This document shows, piece after piece, positions 1-8,439 of a DNA stretch of 64,000 nt. The notes beneath the pieces are model-generated. The model was not told the DNA's origin and ran no database searches. It saw only the letters and a list, made by a program, of their open reading frames with translations. Origin of the DNA: Prosthecochloris marina (GTDB lineage: Bacteria; Bacteroidota; Chlorobiia; Chlorobiales; Chlorobiaceae); assembly GCF_003182595.1 (NCBI RefSeq), contig NZ_PDNZ01000008.1:47823-111822 (forward strand). Direction: 5' to 3'. Every line of letters starts with the position of its first letter. The first letter of the stretch is position 1. The position numbers and the translations under genes were made by a program.

Positions 1-345
1 GTAGCAGGGTACGCTGCCATCGAGCTGCTGATGGGCATCAACAATACAAATATGGGCAGCGGTAGCAATATCGCTCATTTCGCCCACCTCGGCGGCATGG
101 TGGTCGGCTTCACTTACATCAAGTTCCGTCAGCAGGGCTTTTCATTCTCCGATTGGCTTGACAAAACTTTTCCCAAAAAGGACGAACGTAGCGGACCGAA
201 GCTTTATAAAAAAGAGAGGGAAGAAACCGGCCTGCAGGTTAGCGAAGAGGAAATCGACGCGATTCTGGATAAAATATCCCGCCAAGGGTACGAGTCCCTG
301 ACCGAGGAGGAAAAAAAGAAGTTATTGAAAGCAGGCAGTAAGTAA
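1..345 (+). CDS. Rhomboid family intramembrane serine protease, C-terminal part
   Basis: This is the 3' end of a gene that begins before the window; the frame is open from base 1. The visible part contains NIAHFAHLGGMVVGF, which matches the rhomboid TM6 segment carrying the catalytic His in an AHLGG context, with a membrane-like stretch around it. It is followed by a charged cytoplasmic tail of about 80 residues ending in a Glu/Lys-rich helix. The catalytic GxSG serine would lie upstream and cannot be seen. Rhomboids cleave membrane proteins within the bilayer. The DUF1232 gene follows after 26 bases and may be co-transcribed. Confidence 0.85.
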   Translation, partial: VAGYAAIELLMGINNTNMGSGSNIAHFAHLGGMVVGFTYIKFRQQGFSFSDWLDKTFPKKDERSGPKLYKKEREETGLQVSEEEIDAILDKISRQGYESLTEEEKKKLLKAGSK

Positions 346-371
346 GCATTAGCGGGAAGAGGAGATCGAGG

Positions 372-839
372 ATGAACGCAAGGGAAAAAGCATTTGAACG
401 GGCGAAAAAGAAAGCGGAAAACGTCGCGCGCAATCCTGAAAAAGTGAAGCAAATCATTGATTCGGCGCTTAACAAAGCAACGGCACAAAAAACTTCATCG
501 CAGTTTCAGGAAATCACCGACAAGCTTCAGGCGCTGCTACGCATGCTGAAAAGCTGGCTCAACAAAGAGTACAGCGTCATCCCCTGGCAAACAATCATAC
601 TTGCCTTTACGGCGATCATTTACTTCGTCACACCGTTCGACGCAATCTTCGATTTCATCCCGCTCCTCGGGTTTGCAGACGATGTCGCCGTTCTCACCGC
701 AGTCCTTGCATCGATCAACCGTGACTTGGACAAGTTCATGGAATGGGAAGGTGAACTCGTTCAGGAAGAAACACCGGTCACCGATGCCGTCGAAGCGGAT
801 TTCGAGGAAGTGAAAGGCGGAGGAAAACCCGAAGCGTGA
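372..839 (+). CDS. DUF1232 (YkvA-like) membrane protein
   Basis: A 155-residue protein. Its middle part, from about residue 60 to 120, has the DUF1232 signature: a hydrophobic helix, then YFVTPFDAIFDFIPLLGFADD and a second hydrophobic helix. The N-terminal third is Lys-rich and helical; the C-terminus is acidic. The start is supported by the GGGAAGAGGAG purine run upstream. DUF1232 proteins are small membrane proteins of unknown function. It directly follows the rhomboid gene on the same strand, which suggests co-transcription but does not define a role. Confidence 0.85.
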   Translation: MNAREKAFERAKKKAENVARNPEKVKQIIDSALNKATAQKTSSQFQEITDKLQALLRMLKSWLNKEYSVIPWQTIILAFTAIIYFVTPFDAIFDFIPLLGFADDVAVLTAVLASINRDLDKFMEWEGELVQEETPVTDAVEADFEEVKGGGKPEA

Positions 840-947
840 TTTCCTCCCTTTTGCTCTCCCTACCAGATATATGCCCCCTCTTCGTAGTCTGATCGATGTT
901 TTTGATTTGTTTACGCAGTTATGAACTTCCCCCTGTTTTTCAAATTT

Positions 948-1673
948 TCACACCACACTCAGCTCAAGTTTGTGCTTTATCTTTTCCCAGCCAGGGCTTA
1001 CGGATTCGAGCAACTTATAAAACTCAGGACTGTGGTCAGGGTGTTTCAAATGGCACAGCTCGTGAGTCACAACGTAGTCTATGCACTCTTTCGGCGCTCT
1101 GATCAGATCGGTATTGAGAGTGACTGTTCCATTATCAGAAAGACTGCCCCACCTTGTTCGCATTCTCCTGATTGAAATGTCGGGCCTCTCGATATCAAGT
1201 TCTCTGAATTTTTTCCAGCAGCGATCCATGCTCTCGCTGAAGTGCAACTCTGCTTTTTTACGGTACCACTTGTCCAAAAGTTTCCTTGCTGAATTCGGCG
1301 TTGTTGAATCCATAGTGATATAAAAGCAGCCCCTGATCAGCTTGACCGAATCTTCAGTACCCTCTGCCAGTTTCAAACGGTATTGCCTGCCGAGATAGAG
1401 GTGGGTTTCACCATTCACGTAACAGCGAACAGGTGTCCTCGGATCGAACTGCCTGAAATAGCTCAATTGCCTGAGTATCCACCGAGCCCTTTTTCGCAAC
1501 TTGCTCTCGATCAAGTCGATAGTGGTGTTGATCGGAGCTTTTACAATGACCGTACTGTCCGGGTGAACAGCTATCTCCATCGTTCTTCTCTCACGATACA
1601 GAAGACGGTACTCAATTGTCTTGCGCCCATAGACAAAAAAACGCCTGTCGTTATGAACTGCCGCCTCAATCAT
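948..1673 (-). CDS. YgjP-type M48-like zinc metallopeptidase, last gene of the RM operon
   Basis: A 241-residue protein of the YgjP/DUF45 (WLM, SprT-like) family. VVTHELCHLKHPDHSPEFY near residue 200 carries the zincin HExxH motif (HELCH) plus a downstream His in HPDHSPEF, the usual third-ligand context. The N-terminal half is beta-rich, as in the family. Its ATG abuts the hsdR stop codon exactly (stop at 1676-1674, start at 1673), so it is the distal cistron of the restriction operon. Homologues are often found next to type I restriction genes, but their substrate is not established. A role in turnover or control of the complex is inference. Confidence 0.88.
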   Translation of the reverse strand: MIEAAVHNDRRFFVYGRKTIEYRLLYRERRTMEIAVHPDSTVIVKAPINTTIDLIESKLRKRARWILRQLSYFRQFDPRTPVRCYVNGETHLYLGRQYRLKLAEGTEDSVKLIRGCFYITMDSTTPNSARKLLDKWYRKKAELHFSESMDRCWKKFRELDIERPDISIRRMRTRWGSLSDNGTVTLNTDLIRAPKECIDYVVTHELCHLKHPDHSPEFYKLLESVSPGWEKIKHKLELSVV

Positions 1674-4600
1674 CTAACGCCTGTGTTTGGCAACCTGCAT
1701 AACCTTGTAGATGATCTCATCCATTTGATCGAACGACAATGCGATACCTCTTTTTGTTTTCACCTCATCATAGAGGAAATCGTCGATCTCGTTCATTGCT
1801 TGTTTCTGAGCATCTTCGTCATCCCAGAAATGAACTTTCCTGTGTTTGAGCAGAATGTCGTGTACAACTTTCGCAGTATCAGCCGCAGCTGACTCGAGGA
1901 GTTGAGGATTCATATCGTCTTTTTCGATCAATGGTTTCAGCACACCGAAGTACGCCATGGCATCTTCGTTCCCGGAAAGGTTTTCAGGGACATCATCATG
2001 AACCTTGCCGACAACTTTATTCCGGATATCGACAACCTTGTGCAGGTACTCCAGGTCTGATATCCGTTTAGCCCTGAAATCCTCGATTGCCTGCTGGATA
2101 AGCCGCGAGAACTTTTGATAAAACGCTGGATCTTCATCCATCTTTTCCGTAATCGCTCTTTTCGTTGCATGAGCGATGGTATCGGCTTTTGAGGCTGTGG
2201 TTTTCTTGTCGTGATAGACGCCCTGCTCCTCTTTTACCTGACTGAACATATGGTCGTCGAAGATGTTCACCGGTTCGTTAAGTTGAATAACCTCATCTGC
2301 CTGAATATGAGTGTCAAGCAACTTCTTGATCTTCGGCTCGTAATCCCGGTAATCGATTGCTTCGGCATAACGGAGTTTTACCGATGCCTTCAGGGACTGG
2401 AACTTCCTGAGATCCACCTTGTATCTTGAAAGCGTTTTTTGATCAGTTTCGGTCAAAAACTTTTCGGATGAAAGCGCGATAACGAGGGTTTTAGCAAATT
2501 CGGCAAGACGTGTATAAAATTCTTCCCTTAGTTCGTCATCTGCGAGCAAAAGCTCATAGTCCTCTTCATCGTAGGAATGTCTGACAGTTTTGAAAATGTC
2601 CCATACATCCGAATAACGATCAGGCAGTTTTTCAATTTCGTTGTTGATCGAAGTCAGTGTGCCTGCAAGATCGGCCTCGTCGAAGCCTTCAAACGCACTA
2701 TACAGCGTCAATGCCCTATCCAGCTCACCAAGCACATTTGCGTAATCGACGATAAAGCCGAACTCCTTGCCTTCATGTATCCGGTTAACCCTTGCAATCG
2801 CTTGCAATAATGTATGCTCCCTGAGAACGCGGCACAGATACAGTACGGCGTTTCGCGGGGCATCGAAACCAGTCAACAGTTTGTCAACGACAATCAGGAT
2901 TTCCGGATCGCTACCATGCTTGAACTGGTTGATGAGCTGCTTGGCATACTCTTCTTCGCTTCCATAACGCTTCATCATCTTCTGCCAGAATCTTACAACC
3001 TCGTCGGTCGGCTCGTCTTCGGCCTCCTCAAATCCTTCACGCATATCCGGAGGCGAAATGACAACCGCCGAACTGACCATACCGATATCCTCCAGACAGT
3101 TATGGTATTGCAGTGCGGAAGCTTTGCCGGGGGCAACAAGCTGGGCCTTGAATCCCGTACCCTGCCAGTTACTCCGATAGTGTTCACTGATGTCGAAGGC
3201 TCTCATGTAAATGACCTGGTCAGCCTTGTTCAGCGTTTCGGCACGTGCGTATTTGCGTTTTAAATCCGCCTGCTGCTCCTTGCTCAGTCCCTGCGTATGC
3301 CGTTCGAACCATAGGTCAACAGCTGACCTGTTCTGGGTCATCTCCACATGCCGCCCTTCGTATAAAAGAGGCACGACGGCGCCGTCCTCGACAGCCTGTG
3401 AAATGGAATAATGAGGTTCGACCAGTTCTCCGAATCTGGTGAAGTTGTTTTTCTCTTTTCTCAAGAGTGGTGTACCGGTAAAACCGAGATAGCTGGCATT
3501 GGGAAACATCTGGCGCATACGAGCGGCAAAAGAACCGAACTGGGTACGGTGGCTCTCATCAACGAGCACGAAGATATCGGAAGACTCGTCCCGATACTTG
3601 TTGACGGCATAGGCCTTGTCGAACTTGTGAATGAGCGTCGTAACAATGCATGACTTCTTTTCGGACACAAGTTCCAGCAGGTTCCTGCCTGACGTTGCCC
3701 GGTTGGCTTCGAGGCCGCAAGCCGTAAAGGTATTTCCCAGTTGCTTGTCCAGATCGTCCCGGTCGGTAACGAGAACGATACGAGGATTCAATATTTCCGG
3801 ATCGAGGGCCAGATTGCGGGCCAGCATCACCATGGTCAGGGATTTGCCCGACCCCTGCGTATGCCAGATCACACCACCCTTACGGGAGCCATTATGAGTA
3901 AACTGTTTGATCCGGTTCAGGGTGGACTTGATGACGAAGTACTGTTGATACCGGGCGATTTTCTTCAAACCACCGTCAAAAACGGTGAACTTCCATACCA
4001 ACTCCAGAAGCCTTTCAGGATGGCAAAGGGCATAAAGAGACTTGTCCTGTTCCGTGACATGTCGTGTGCTTTGTATTGCATCCGGGTGGACTTCAAAAGT
4101 GCGGGCTATTTTGGCAACAACATCTTCACCCAGCAGCTTGTTGACGATTTCCTGAAGCTTTTCGAGCGCTCTTTCCCCCTTATCCATCAAGGGTTCCTTC
4201 CAGACACTCCAAAACCTGGCAGCGGTTCCTGCTGTCGCAAACATAGCGCTGTTCTTGTTGAGCGCGAGCAGCAATTGGCTATAGATGAACAACTTCGGGA
4301 TATAATCGTCATTCTGGTTCCTGATCGACTGGGATACTGCCTGATCAACTTCGATCTGCGGAGATTTGCACTCGATGACAGAGAAAGGAATGCCGTTGAC
4401 GAAAAGAACGATATCGGGCCGGACCGTTTCCGGGCTTCGGGAACGCTCGACGCTGTATTCAACCGTCACGTGATACGCGTTCCGTTCGGGATTTCGCCAA
4501 TCTACATAATTCAGGTTGAAACTTTTCGAGTTACCCTCTATGGTCTGCTCCATGGCCGTGCCGAGGGTAATGAGATCGTACACCGCCTCATTGGTTTTCT

Positions 4601-4868
4601 GCAGGCCGTCGTACTTGATATTCTTGAGTTCCTGGATGGCCGACTGAATATTCTCTTCACTGAACAGGTACTCACCACCCTTGTATCGTATACGGTTGAT
4701 TTCCTTGAGCTTATTACGCAGAATGTTTTCCAGGAGCACATTGGACGTCCTCTGCTGCCGTTCACGGAGCGCTTCTGCCGGAGTCAGATAGTCATAGCCG
4801 AGCCCGATCAGCAGTTGCAAAGCCGGAATTTGCGACAGATGCTTCTCGTTCATCTGAAAATCACTCAT
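1674..4868 (-). CDS. hsdR: Type I restriction endonuclease, R subunit
   Basis: A 1064-residue motor and nuclease subunit of a type I restriction enzyme, normal family length. The N-terminal nuclease domain shows RPDIVLFVNGIPFSVIECKSP (near residue 150-172), a PD-(D/E)xK site. The SF2 helicase part has Walker A WHTQGSGKSLTMVM, a DEAD-like LVDESHR, and GFTGTPL (motif III). A helicase C domain with ARVNRIHEGK follows, then a helical C-terminus for binding the methylase core. It would translocate and cut unmethylated DNA with HsdM and HsdS encoded upstream. Its ATG overlaps the stop of the RhuM-like gene (ATGA), indicating coupled translation. Confidence 0.96.
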   Translation of the reverse strand: MSDFQMNEKHLSQIPALQLLIGLGYDYLTPAEALRERQQRTSNVLLENILRNKLKEINRIRYKGGEYLFSEENIQSAIQELKNIKYDGLQKTNEAVYDLITLGTAMEQTIEGNSKSFNLNYVDWRNPERNAYHVTVEYSVERSRSPETVRPDIVLFVNGIPFSVIECKSPQIEVDQAVSQSIRNQNDDYIPKLFIYSQLLLALNKNSAMFATAGTAARFWSVWKEPLMDKGERALEKLQEIVNKLLGEDVVAKIARTFEVHPDAIQSTRHVTEQDKSLYALCHPERLLELVWKFTVFDGGLKKIARYQQYFVIKSTLNRIKQFTHNGSRKGGVIWHTQGSGKSLTMVMLARNLALDPEILNPRIVLVTDRDDLDKQLGNTFTACGLEANRATSGRNLLELVSEKKSCIVTTLIHKFDKAYAVNKYRDESSDIFVLVDESHRTQFGSFAARMRQMFPNASYLGFTGTPLLRKEKNNFTRFGELVEPHYSISQAVEDGAVVPLLYEGRHVEMTQNRSAVDLWFERHTQGLSKEQQADLKRKYARAETLNKADQVIYMRAFDISEHYRSNWQGTGFKAQLVAPGKASALQYHNCLEDIGMVSSAVVISPPDMREGFEEAEDEPTDEVVRFWQKMMKRYGSEEEYAKQLINQFKHGSDPEILIVVDKLLTGFDAPRNAVLYLCRVLREHTLLQAIARVNRIHEGKEFGFIVDYANVLGELDRALTLYSAFEGFDEADLAGTLTSINNEIEKLPDRYSDVWDIFKTVRHSYDEEDYELLLADDELREEFYTRLAEFAKTLVIALSSEKFLTETDQKTLSRYKVDLRKFQSLKASVKLRYAEAIDYRDYEPKIKKLLDTHIQADEVIQLNEPVNIFDDHMFSQVKEEQGVYHDKKTTASKADTIAHATKRAITEKMDEDPAFYQKFSRLIQQAIEDFRAKRISDLEYLHKVVDIRNKVVGKVHDDVPENLSGNEDAMAYFGVLKPLIEKDDMNPQLLESAAADTAKVVHDILLKHRKVHFWDDEDAQKQAMNEIDDFLYDEVKTKRGIALSFDQMDEIIYKVMQVAKHRR

Positions 4869-5227
4869 TTCCTCTCCCCATCATTCTCCAACTCTTTCAG
4901 GCGCTGGGTAGCCCAAATCCGGAACTGCGTACCCTGATGCGACTTCACCCGGTACCCTACAGAAATGATAACATCAAGGTTGTAGTACTGAACATCATAG
5001 ATTTTACCATCAGAAGCAGTTGTTCGGAATTTCCGAACAACTGAAGTTTCGATCAGTTCACCCTCTTCAAAAATGTGCTTGATATGTTCACTGATCGTCG
5101 CTTTGGACTTCTGGAAAAGATCGCACAAATGCGCCTGCGTCAGCCATACTGTTTCGTCCTCCAGCCTGACATCAATCTTGATCTGTCCGTCAGATACCTG
5201 ATAAATCAGAAATTCAGAGTTGTTCAT
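4865..5227 (-). CDS. RhuM-family protein, N-terminal part only
   Basis: A 120-residue protein that matches the N-terminal third of RhuM-type proteins, usually about 330 residues. Recognisable segments are VRLEDETVWLTQAHLCDLFQ, KATISEHIKHIFEEGEL, YYNLDVIISVGYRVKS and the final FRIWATQRLKEL. The helix-turn-helix-like part is complete, but the protein ends shortly after the RIWAT segment where full-length members continue. Its stop codon overlaps the hsdR start by four bases (ATGA), so the short form is built into the operon. Function is unknown; a DNA-binding or regulatory role is inference. Confidence 0.8.
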   Translation of the reverse strand: MNNSEFLIYQVSDGQIKIDVRLEDETVWLTQAHLCDLFQKSKATISEHIKHIFEEGELIETSVVRKFRTTASDGKIYDVQYYNLDVIISVGYRVKSHQGTQFRIWATQRLKELENDGERK

Positions 5228-5301
5228 CTATTGAGTTCTTTTTTTAACCCCGGAAGGCTCTGAAAGGGCAGACAAAACAGGCAAAATCATACATGGAGAC
5301 T

Positions 5302-6150
5302 TCATCTACTTATCTTGTTCGCAAACTTCTGAACGGACGCTTTTGCTGATACCTGATCAAGGGTTGCTTTAATGATTTGATCCAGTTCAGCCCCATCAGA
5401 ATAGTTTGCGGGAGCCACATATGAGACCCGCCCCTCGCCTAACAGCTTTTCAACCTCAGTCTTTTTCCTGCTCTTCGGTGCATAAACCCCAATGGAAGTA
5501 CCTCCTTGATCTTTGACCAGCTTCATAGCAGGCACATCAGTCAACCCATCTCCGATGTATATCATTCGCTCGAATGGTACATGCCTTTTTTCTTTAGGCA
5601 CATAGGTATTGATTTTTGAATTATCCCATGCGTTGTCAATACCCTTGTTTATGCGGAAAAGAAACTGGGTTTTCGTGGTATAGTTGAGCACAATTGCCGG
5701 CCATTGCGGAACATTGTGCTGATCATATTTGAAGCTGGAAGCATATATCGTTTTGAAATATTTGGCAATCGTTGTCCCTTCTATCATCTCCTTGGTTCCG
5801 GACGAAATAATGTAATGCCCCAACTTGATCTGTTTTGAACGAGCATACTTGTTGATGCGGAGAAAGTAATCCTCTACACCCTCGAAGTAGGAGACATCTC
5901 TCCCATGTGCTTTCAAACTGTCTCTGTCGAATTTCACTTCTCCATGATTCTTGGCCTTTTCAATAAGCAGGAACATGTATGCCAATATCTCATCCATCTC
6001 ATGTTCCTTGGTAAGTTTTTTTACCTCTTTCCAGAAATCAGACTTTTTGATGCCGAGATCAGGGATAAAGGAATTCTCCTGAATATTCCCTTTAGCTAAA
6101 GTGCCATCGAAATCATAGACGATAGCAAATACAGTATGCTTTTTTGCCAT
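5302..6150 (-). CDS. HAD-superfamily phosphatase in the RM operon
   Basis: A 282-residue HAD hydrolase. Motif I is VYDFDGTLAKGN (residues about 11-22, nucleophile Asp in DFDGT). Motif II is the Ser of YIISSGTKEM, and motif IV is IYIGDGLTDVPAM with the metal-binding Asp pair. The cap region between motifs I and II is helical, as in phosphoserine-phosphatase-like HADs. It begins 9 bases after the DUF2188 gene, so it is probably co-transcribed with hsdS. Substrate is not predictable from sequence. Its presence in a restriction island suggests a defence-associated nucleotide or protein phosphatase, but this is inference. There are 74 bases before the RhuM-like gene. Confidence 0.88.
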   Translation of the reverse strand: MAKKHTVFAIVYDFDGTLAKGNIQENSFIPDLGIKKSDFWKEVKKLTKEHEMDEILAYMFLLIEKAKNHGEVKFDRDSLKAHGRDVSYFEGVEDYFLRINKYARSKQIKLGHYIISSGTKEMIEGTTIAKYFKTIYASSFKYDQHNVPQWPAIVLNYTTKTQFLFRINKGIDNAWDNSKINTYVPKEKRHVPFERMIYIGDGLTDVPAMKLVKDQGGTSIGVYAPKSRKKTEVEKLLGEGRVSYVAPANYSDGAELDQIIKATLDQVSAKASVQKFANKISR

Positions 6151-6159
6151 TAGCTTCGC

Positions 6160-6393
6160 TTATTTCTTATCCTTCGGAGGACAGGAATCGTTTCCGTAAC
6201 TGTTACCGGCCCTGATTCTTCCGTTTTGACCATGAATCTTGGTGTCCGACTGCTGGTTTCTGGCGATATTTTCAGCTGCCTCAATCGCCTCCCTCTGCGT
6301 TCTGGTCACTTTCGTAGCTCTGCTGTTACCTGCACCCTTGACCGCCCATCCGTCAGGATGCTTCACTACATGTTGATTTTTCCCTCTTGCCAT
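6160..6393 (-). CDS. DUF2188 domain protein
   Basis: A 77-residue basic protein with the DUF2188 pattern: QHVVKHPDGWAVKGAGNSRA followed by TQREAIEAAENIARNQ and a short IHGQNGRIRAGNSYG strand. DUF2188 proteins are small, of unknown function, and often sit in accessory or defence gene clusters. The start is well supported by GGAGG eight bases upstream, inside the end of hsdS; only two bases separate the hsdS stop from this ATG. It is therefore part of the restriction operon. Confidence 0.85.
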   Translation of the reverse strand: MARGKNQHVVKHPDGWAVKGAGNSRATKVTRTQREAIEAAENIARNQQSDTKIHGQNGRIRAGNSYGNDSCPPKDKK

Positions 6394-6395
6394 AA

Positions 6396-7610
6396 TTATA
6401 CCTCCATGTATTGATTAACGATTTCCGGTTTCACCTTCCATTCACCTGTCAGCATCTTCTGCATTAGACCACTTTTCTGGGTTTTGTATTTATCTGCAAG
6501 CTTTTTCAGCAGATCGATTTCTTTTCTTGCAGCAGATACGAATTCAGCAACCTCCTTTTGTGCCTGCTCATCAACCGGCAGGTGGAGAGTATTACTCAAG
6601 AATGTCTTGTTCGTTATAGCAATGGTGTTTTTTGCGCCCTTTTGTACTATTGGAAACAGGTAATTCCGTGCCCGCGCTGGAGAACTGAAATAGAAGTCAA
6701 GGACAATGCCAAGGTTGAATGTCTTTGGCGTGAAGACCCCATAAAGTGGCGAAACAATAACATCCTTTACCGCGTAACTTTGCTTCACTATTCCCAAAGG
6801 AAAGTCACCGGTTGGGCTCTTTGTGTAGACAATATCACCAAAATGAACTCGGTTATAGTTGTCTGTATTTGCTGCCGAAAAGGAGCGTCCCAAATGTTCG
6901 ACCTGATTAACCAGCCCTTTATGTACAGAAACGGAATAAACTTCTTCGATGCCTATACTCTTATCACCGTGTTCGGTAAGGACCATCTTTAGTTCTACGA
7001 CTTTCCAGCCATCATATTTCCCGTCATTTCGCCGGTCAAATAAATTTCTTGCATAAGCATCTAACTGCCTTTCCTTCGCCCGAATCAACCGTTCGGTTTT
7101 CTCTATGGCCTGATCCCAAGTAAACAGCAAATCAGCAATAGCTTTTTGCTCGGCAAATGAAGGCAGCATTACAGGAATTTCCTTTATCAATGTCGCGCTA
7201 AGGTTCGCTTGCCCTCCGCTATTACTCATATTTCTTATCCGAGAATAATTGGCGAGTAAAGCTTGATAGATATAATCCCTGTAAACGCCTTTCTTTAGCT
7301 CTATCGCTGCACATGCCTGATTTATTGATGCATCAAAAGTAAGAATCCCTATTTGCCCTCTAGTTTTACCTTGGCCATACATAGCCATTAAAATCGTCTC
7401 GGCTGATATAATTTTAGCTGACGACTCATGTAAGCCTTCTTCCGTTATCCATTCATCAACACTCTCTTCATTAATAATACGATTTTGAATCTGTGCTGTT
7501 TTGACCCATGGAATATTGCCATCCCAGTATTCTGGGTTTGATCTTGATGGAGTACCTCCTGATGAAATTTTAGCGATATCTCCGAGGACAACACGCCTAT
7601 ATTTATTCAT
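6396..7610 (-). CDS. hsdS: Type I restriction enzyme specificity (S) subunit
   Basis: A 404-residue S subunit with the normal two target-recognition domains. The first begins at YRRVVLGDIAKISSGGTPSR and includes IPWVKTAQI; the second begins near residue 205 with a VVELKMVLTE segment. Each is followed by a conserved helical spacer (FAEQKAIADLLFTWDQAIEK, and the C-terminal helix ending in SGLMQKMLTGEW). HsdS chooses the DNA site for both methylation and cleavage by the HsdMR complex. A strong AAGGAGGG precedes the ATG. It overlaps the end of the KilA-N gene by eight bases. Confidence 0.95.
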   Translation of the reverse strand: MNKYRRVVLGDIAKISSGGTPSRSNPEYWDGNIPWVKTAQIQNRIINEESVDEWITEEGLHESSAKIISAETILMAMYGQGKTRGQIGILTFDASINQACAAIELKKGVYRDYIYQALLANYSRIRNMSNSGGQANLSATLIKEIPVMLPSFAEQKAIADLLFTWDQAIEKTERLIRAKERQLDAYARNLFDRRNDGKYDGWKVVELKMVLTEHGDKSIGIEEVYSVSVHKGLVNQVEHLGRSFSAANTDNYNRVHFGDIVYTKSPTGDFPLGIVKQSYAVKDVIVSPLYGVFTPKTFNLGIVLDFYFSSPARARNYLFPIVQKGAKNTIAITNKTFLSNTLHLPVDEQAQKEVAEFVSAARKEIDLLKKLADKYKTQKSGLMQKMLTGEWKVKPEIVNQYMEV

Positions 7611-8439
7611 TGCTGCCCTCCTTACCCATCTTCTTCACCCTTCTGTCCTCGACCAGCAGCCGCATCTGCTGAATGGCGATCTGGTTGAGCTTTTCGAGTC
7701 TGTCCGGCTGGTTCATCCCTTCCCTGATAAAATGCGCGTTCAGATTTTCGAGATTCGCAAGGCATAAGAGCTGAGAAACATCGGCAAAGTCGCGGATATT
7801 GCCTTTTTCTCGGGGGTTTTCATCCCGCCACTGTTTGGCGGTTTTACCGAAGAGCGCCATGTTCAGCAGATCCGCTTCGGAAGCATAGAGCAGATTGATC
7901 TGTTCCCTGCTCAACTCCTGAGGGATCAGGTGTTCCCTGATGGCATCGGTATGAATGCGGTAGTTTATTTTGGTCAGGTTCCGGCGAATGTCCCAGCCAA
8001 GCTGTTGCTGCTCCAAATCCTTGAGCCGCTGGAACTCCTTGATCAGATAGAGCTTGAACTCGACAGAGACCCAGGAAGCGAATTCAAAAGCAATGTCCTT
8101 GTGAGCATACGTTCCCCCATACCTCCCAGCTTTAGAGAAAACACCAATGGCTCCTGTAATTTCTACCCATTTGGCAGGAGTCATCACAAATGCATTTCGG
8201 CCTGACTCGTTTTTAACCGCCTCGAATTCGACACGGTTAAAATCAGTGTTATGTAACTGTTCCCATATCCCTAAAAACTCGACTGTAAAGCGTGTCCGCA
8301 TCCAGTTTTGAATGATAAATCGCGGATCATCTGCATTTCTGTATTTGGCGATATCCGTCAGCGAGATGTAATCGCCCCTGTCAATCGCCTGCACCCTCAC
8401 CTCAGTGCTCAACACATTGATTTTATTACTTCTGCTCAT
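7603..8439 (-). CDS. KilA-N domain protein
   Basis: A 278-residue protein with an N-terminal KilA-N domain, roughly residues 10-125. Visible landmarks are DYISLTDIAKYRNADDPRFI, the WMRTRFTVEFLGIWEQLHN stretch, and the end GGTYAHKDIAFEFASWVS. A helical C-terminal half includes SREQINLLYASEADLLNMAL. KilA-N is a DNA-binding fold common in phages and large DNA viruses. In restriction operons such genes often sit between hsdM and hsdS, with unknown role. It overlaps hsdM by four bases and hsdS by eight bases, so all three are translationally coupled. Confidence 0.9.
   Translation of the reverse strand: MSRSNKINVLSTEVRVQAIDRGDYISLTDIAKYRNADDPRFIIQNWMRTRFTVEFLGIWEQLHNTDFNRVEFEAVKNESGRNAFVMTPAKWVEITGAIGVFSKAGRYGGTYAHKDIAFEFASWVSVEFKLYLIKEFQRLKDLEQQQLGWDIRRNLTKINYRIHTDAIREHLIPQELSREQINLLYASEADLLNMALFGKTAKQWRDENPREKGNIRDFADVSQLLCLANLENLNAHFIREGMNQPDRLEKLNQIAIQQMRLLVEDRRVKKMGKEGSNE

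Noticed and set aside
3741..4937. A 398-codon open frame on the plus strand opposite hsdR.
   Set aside because: It is fully antisense to the well-supported hsdR, matches no family, and its residues look like a shadow of the HsdR code.
4865..8439. A prophage, suggested by the KilA-N and RhuM-like genes.
   Set aside because: No integrase, structural or lysis genes; both genes are locked into the restriction operon.
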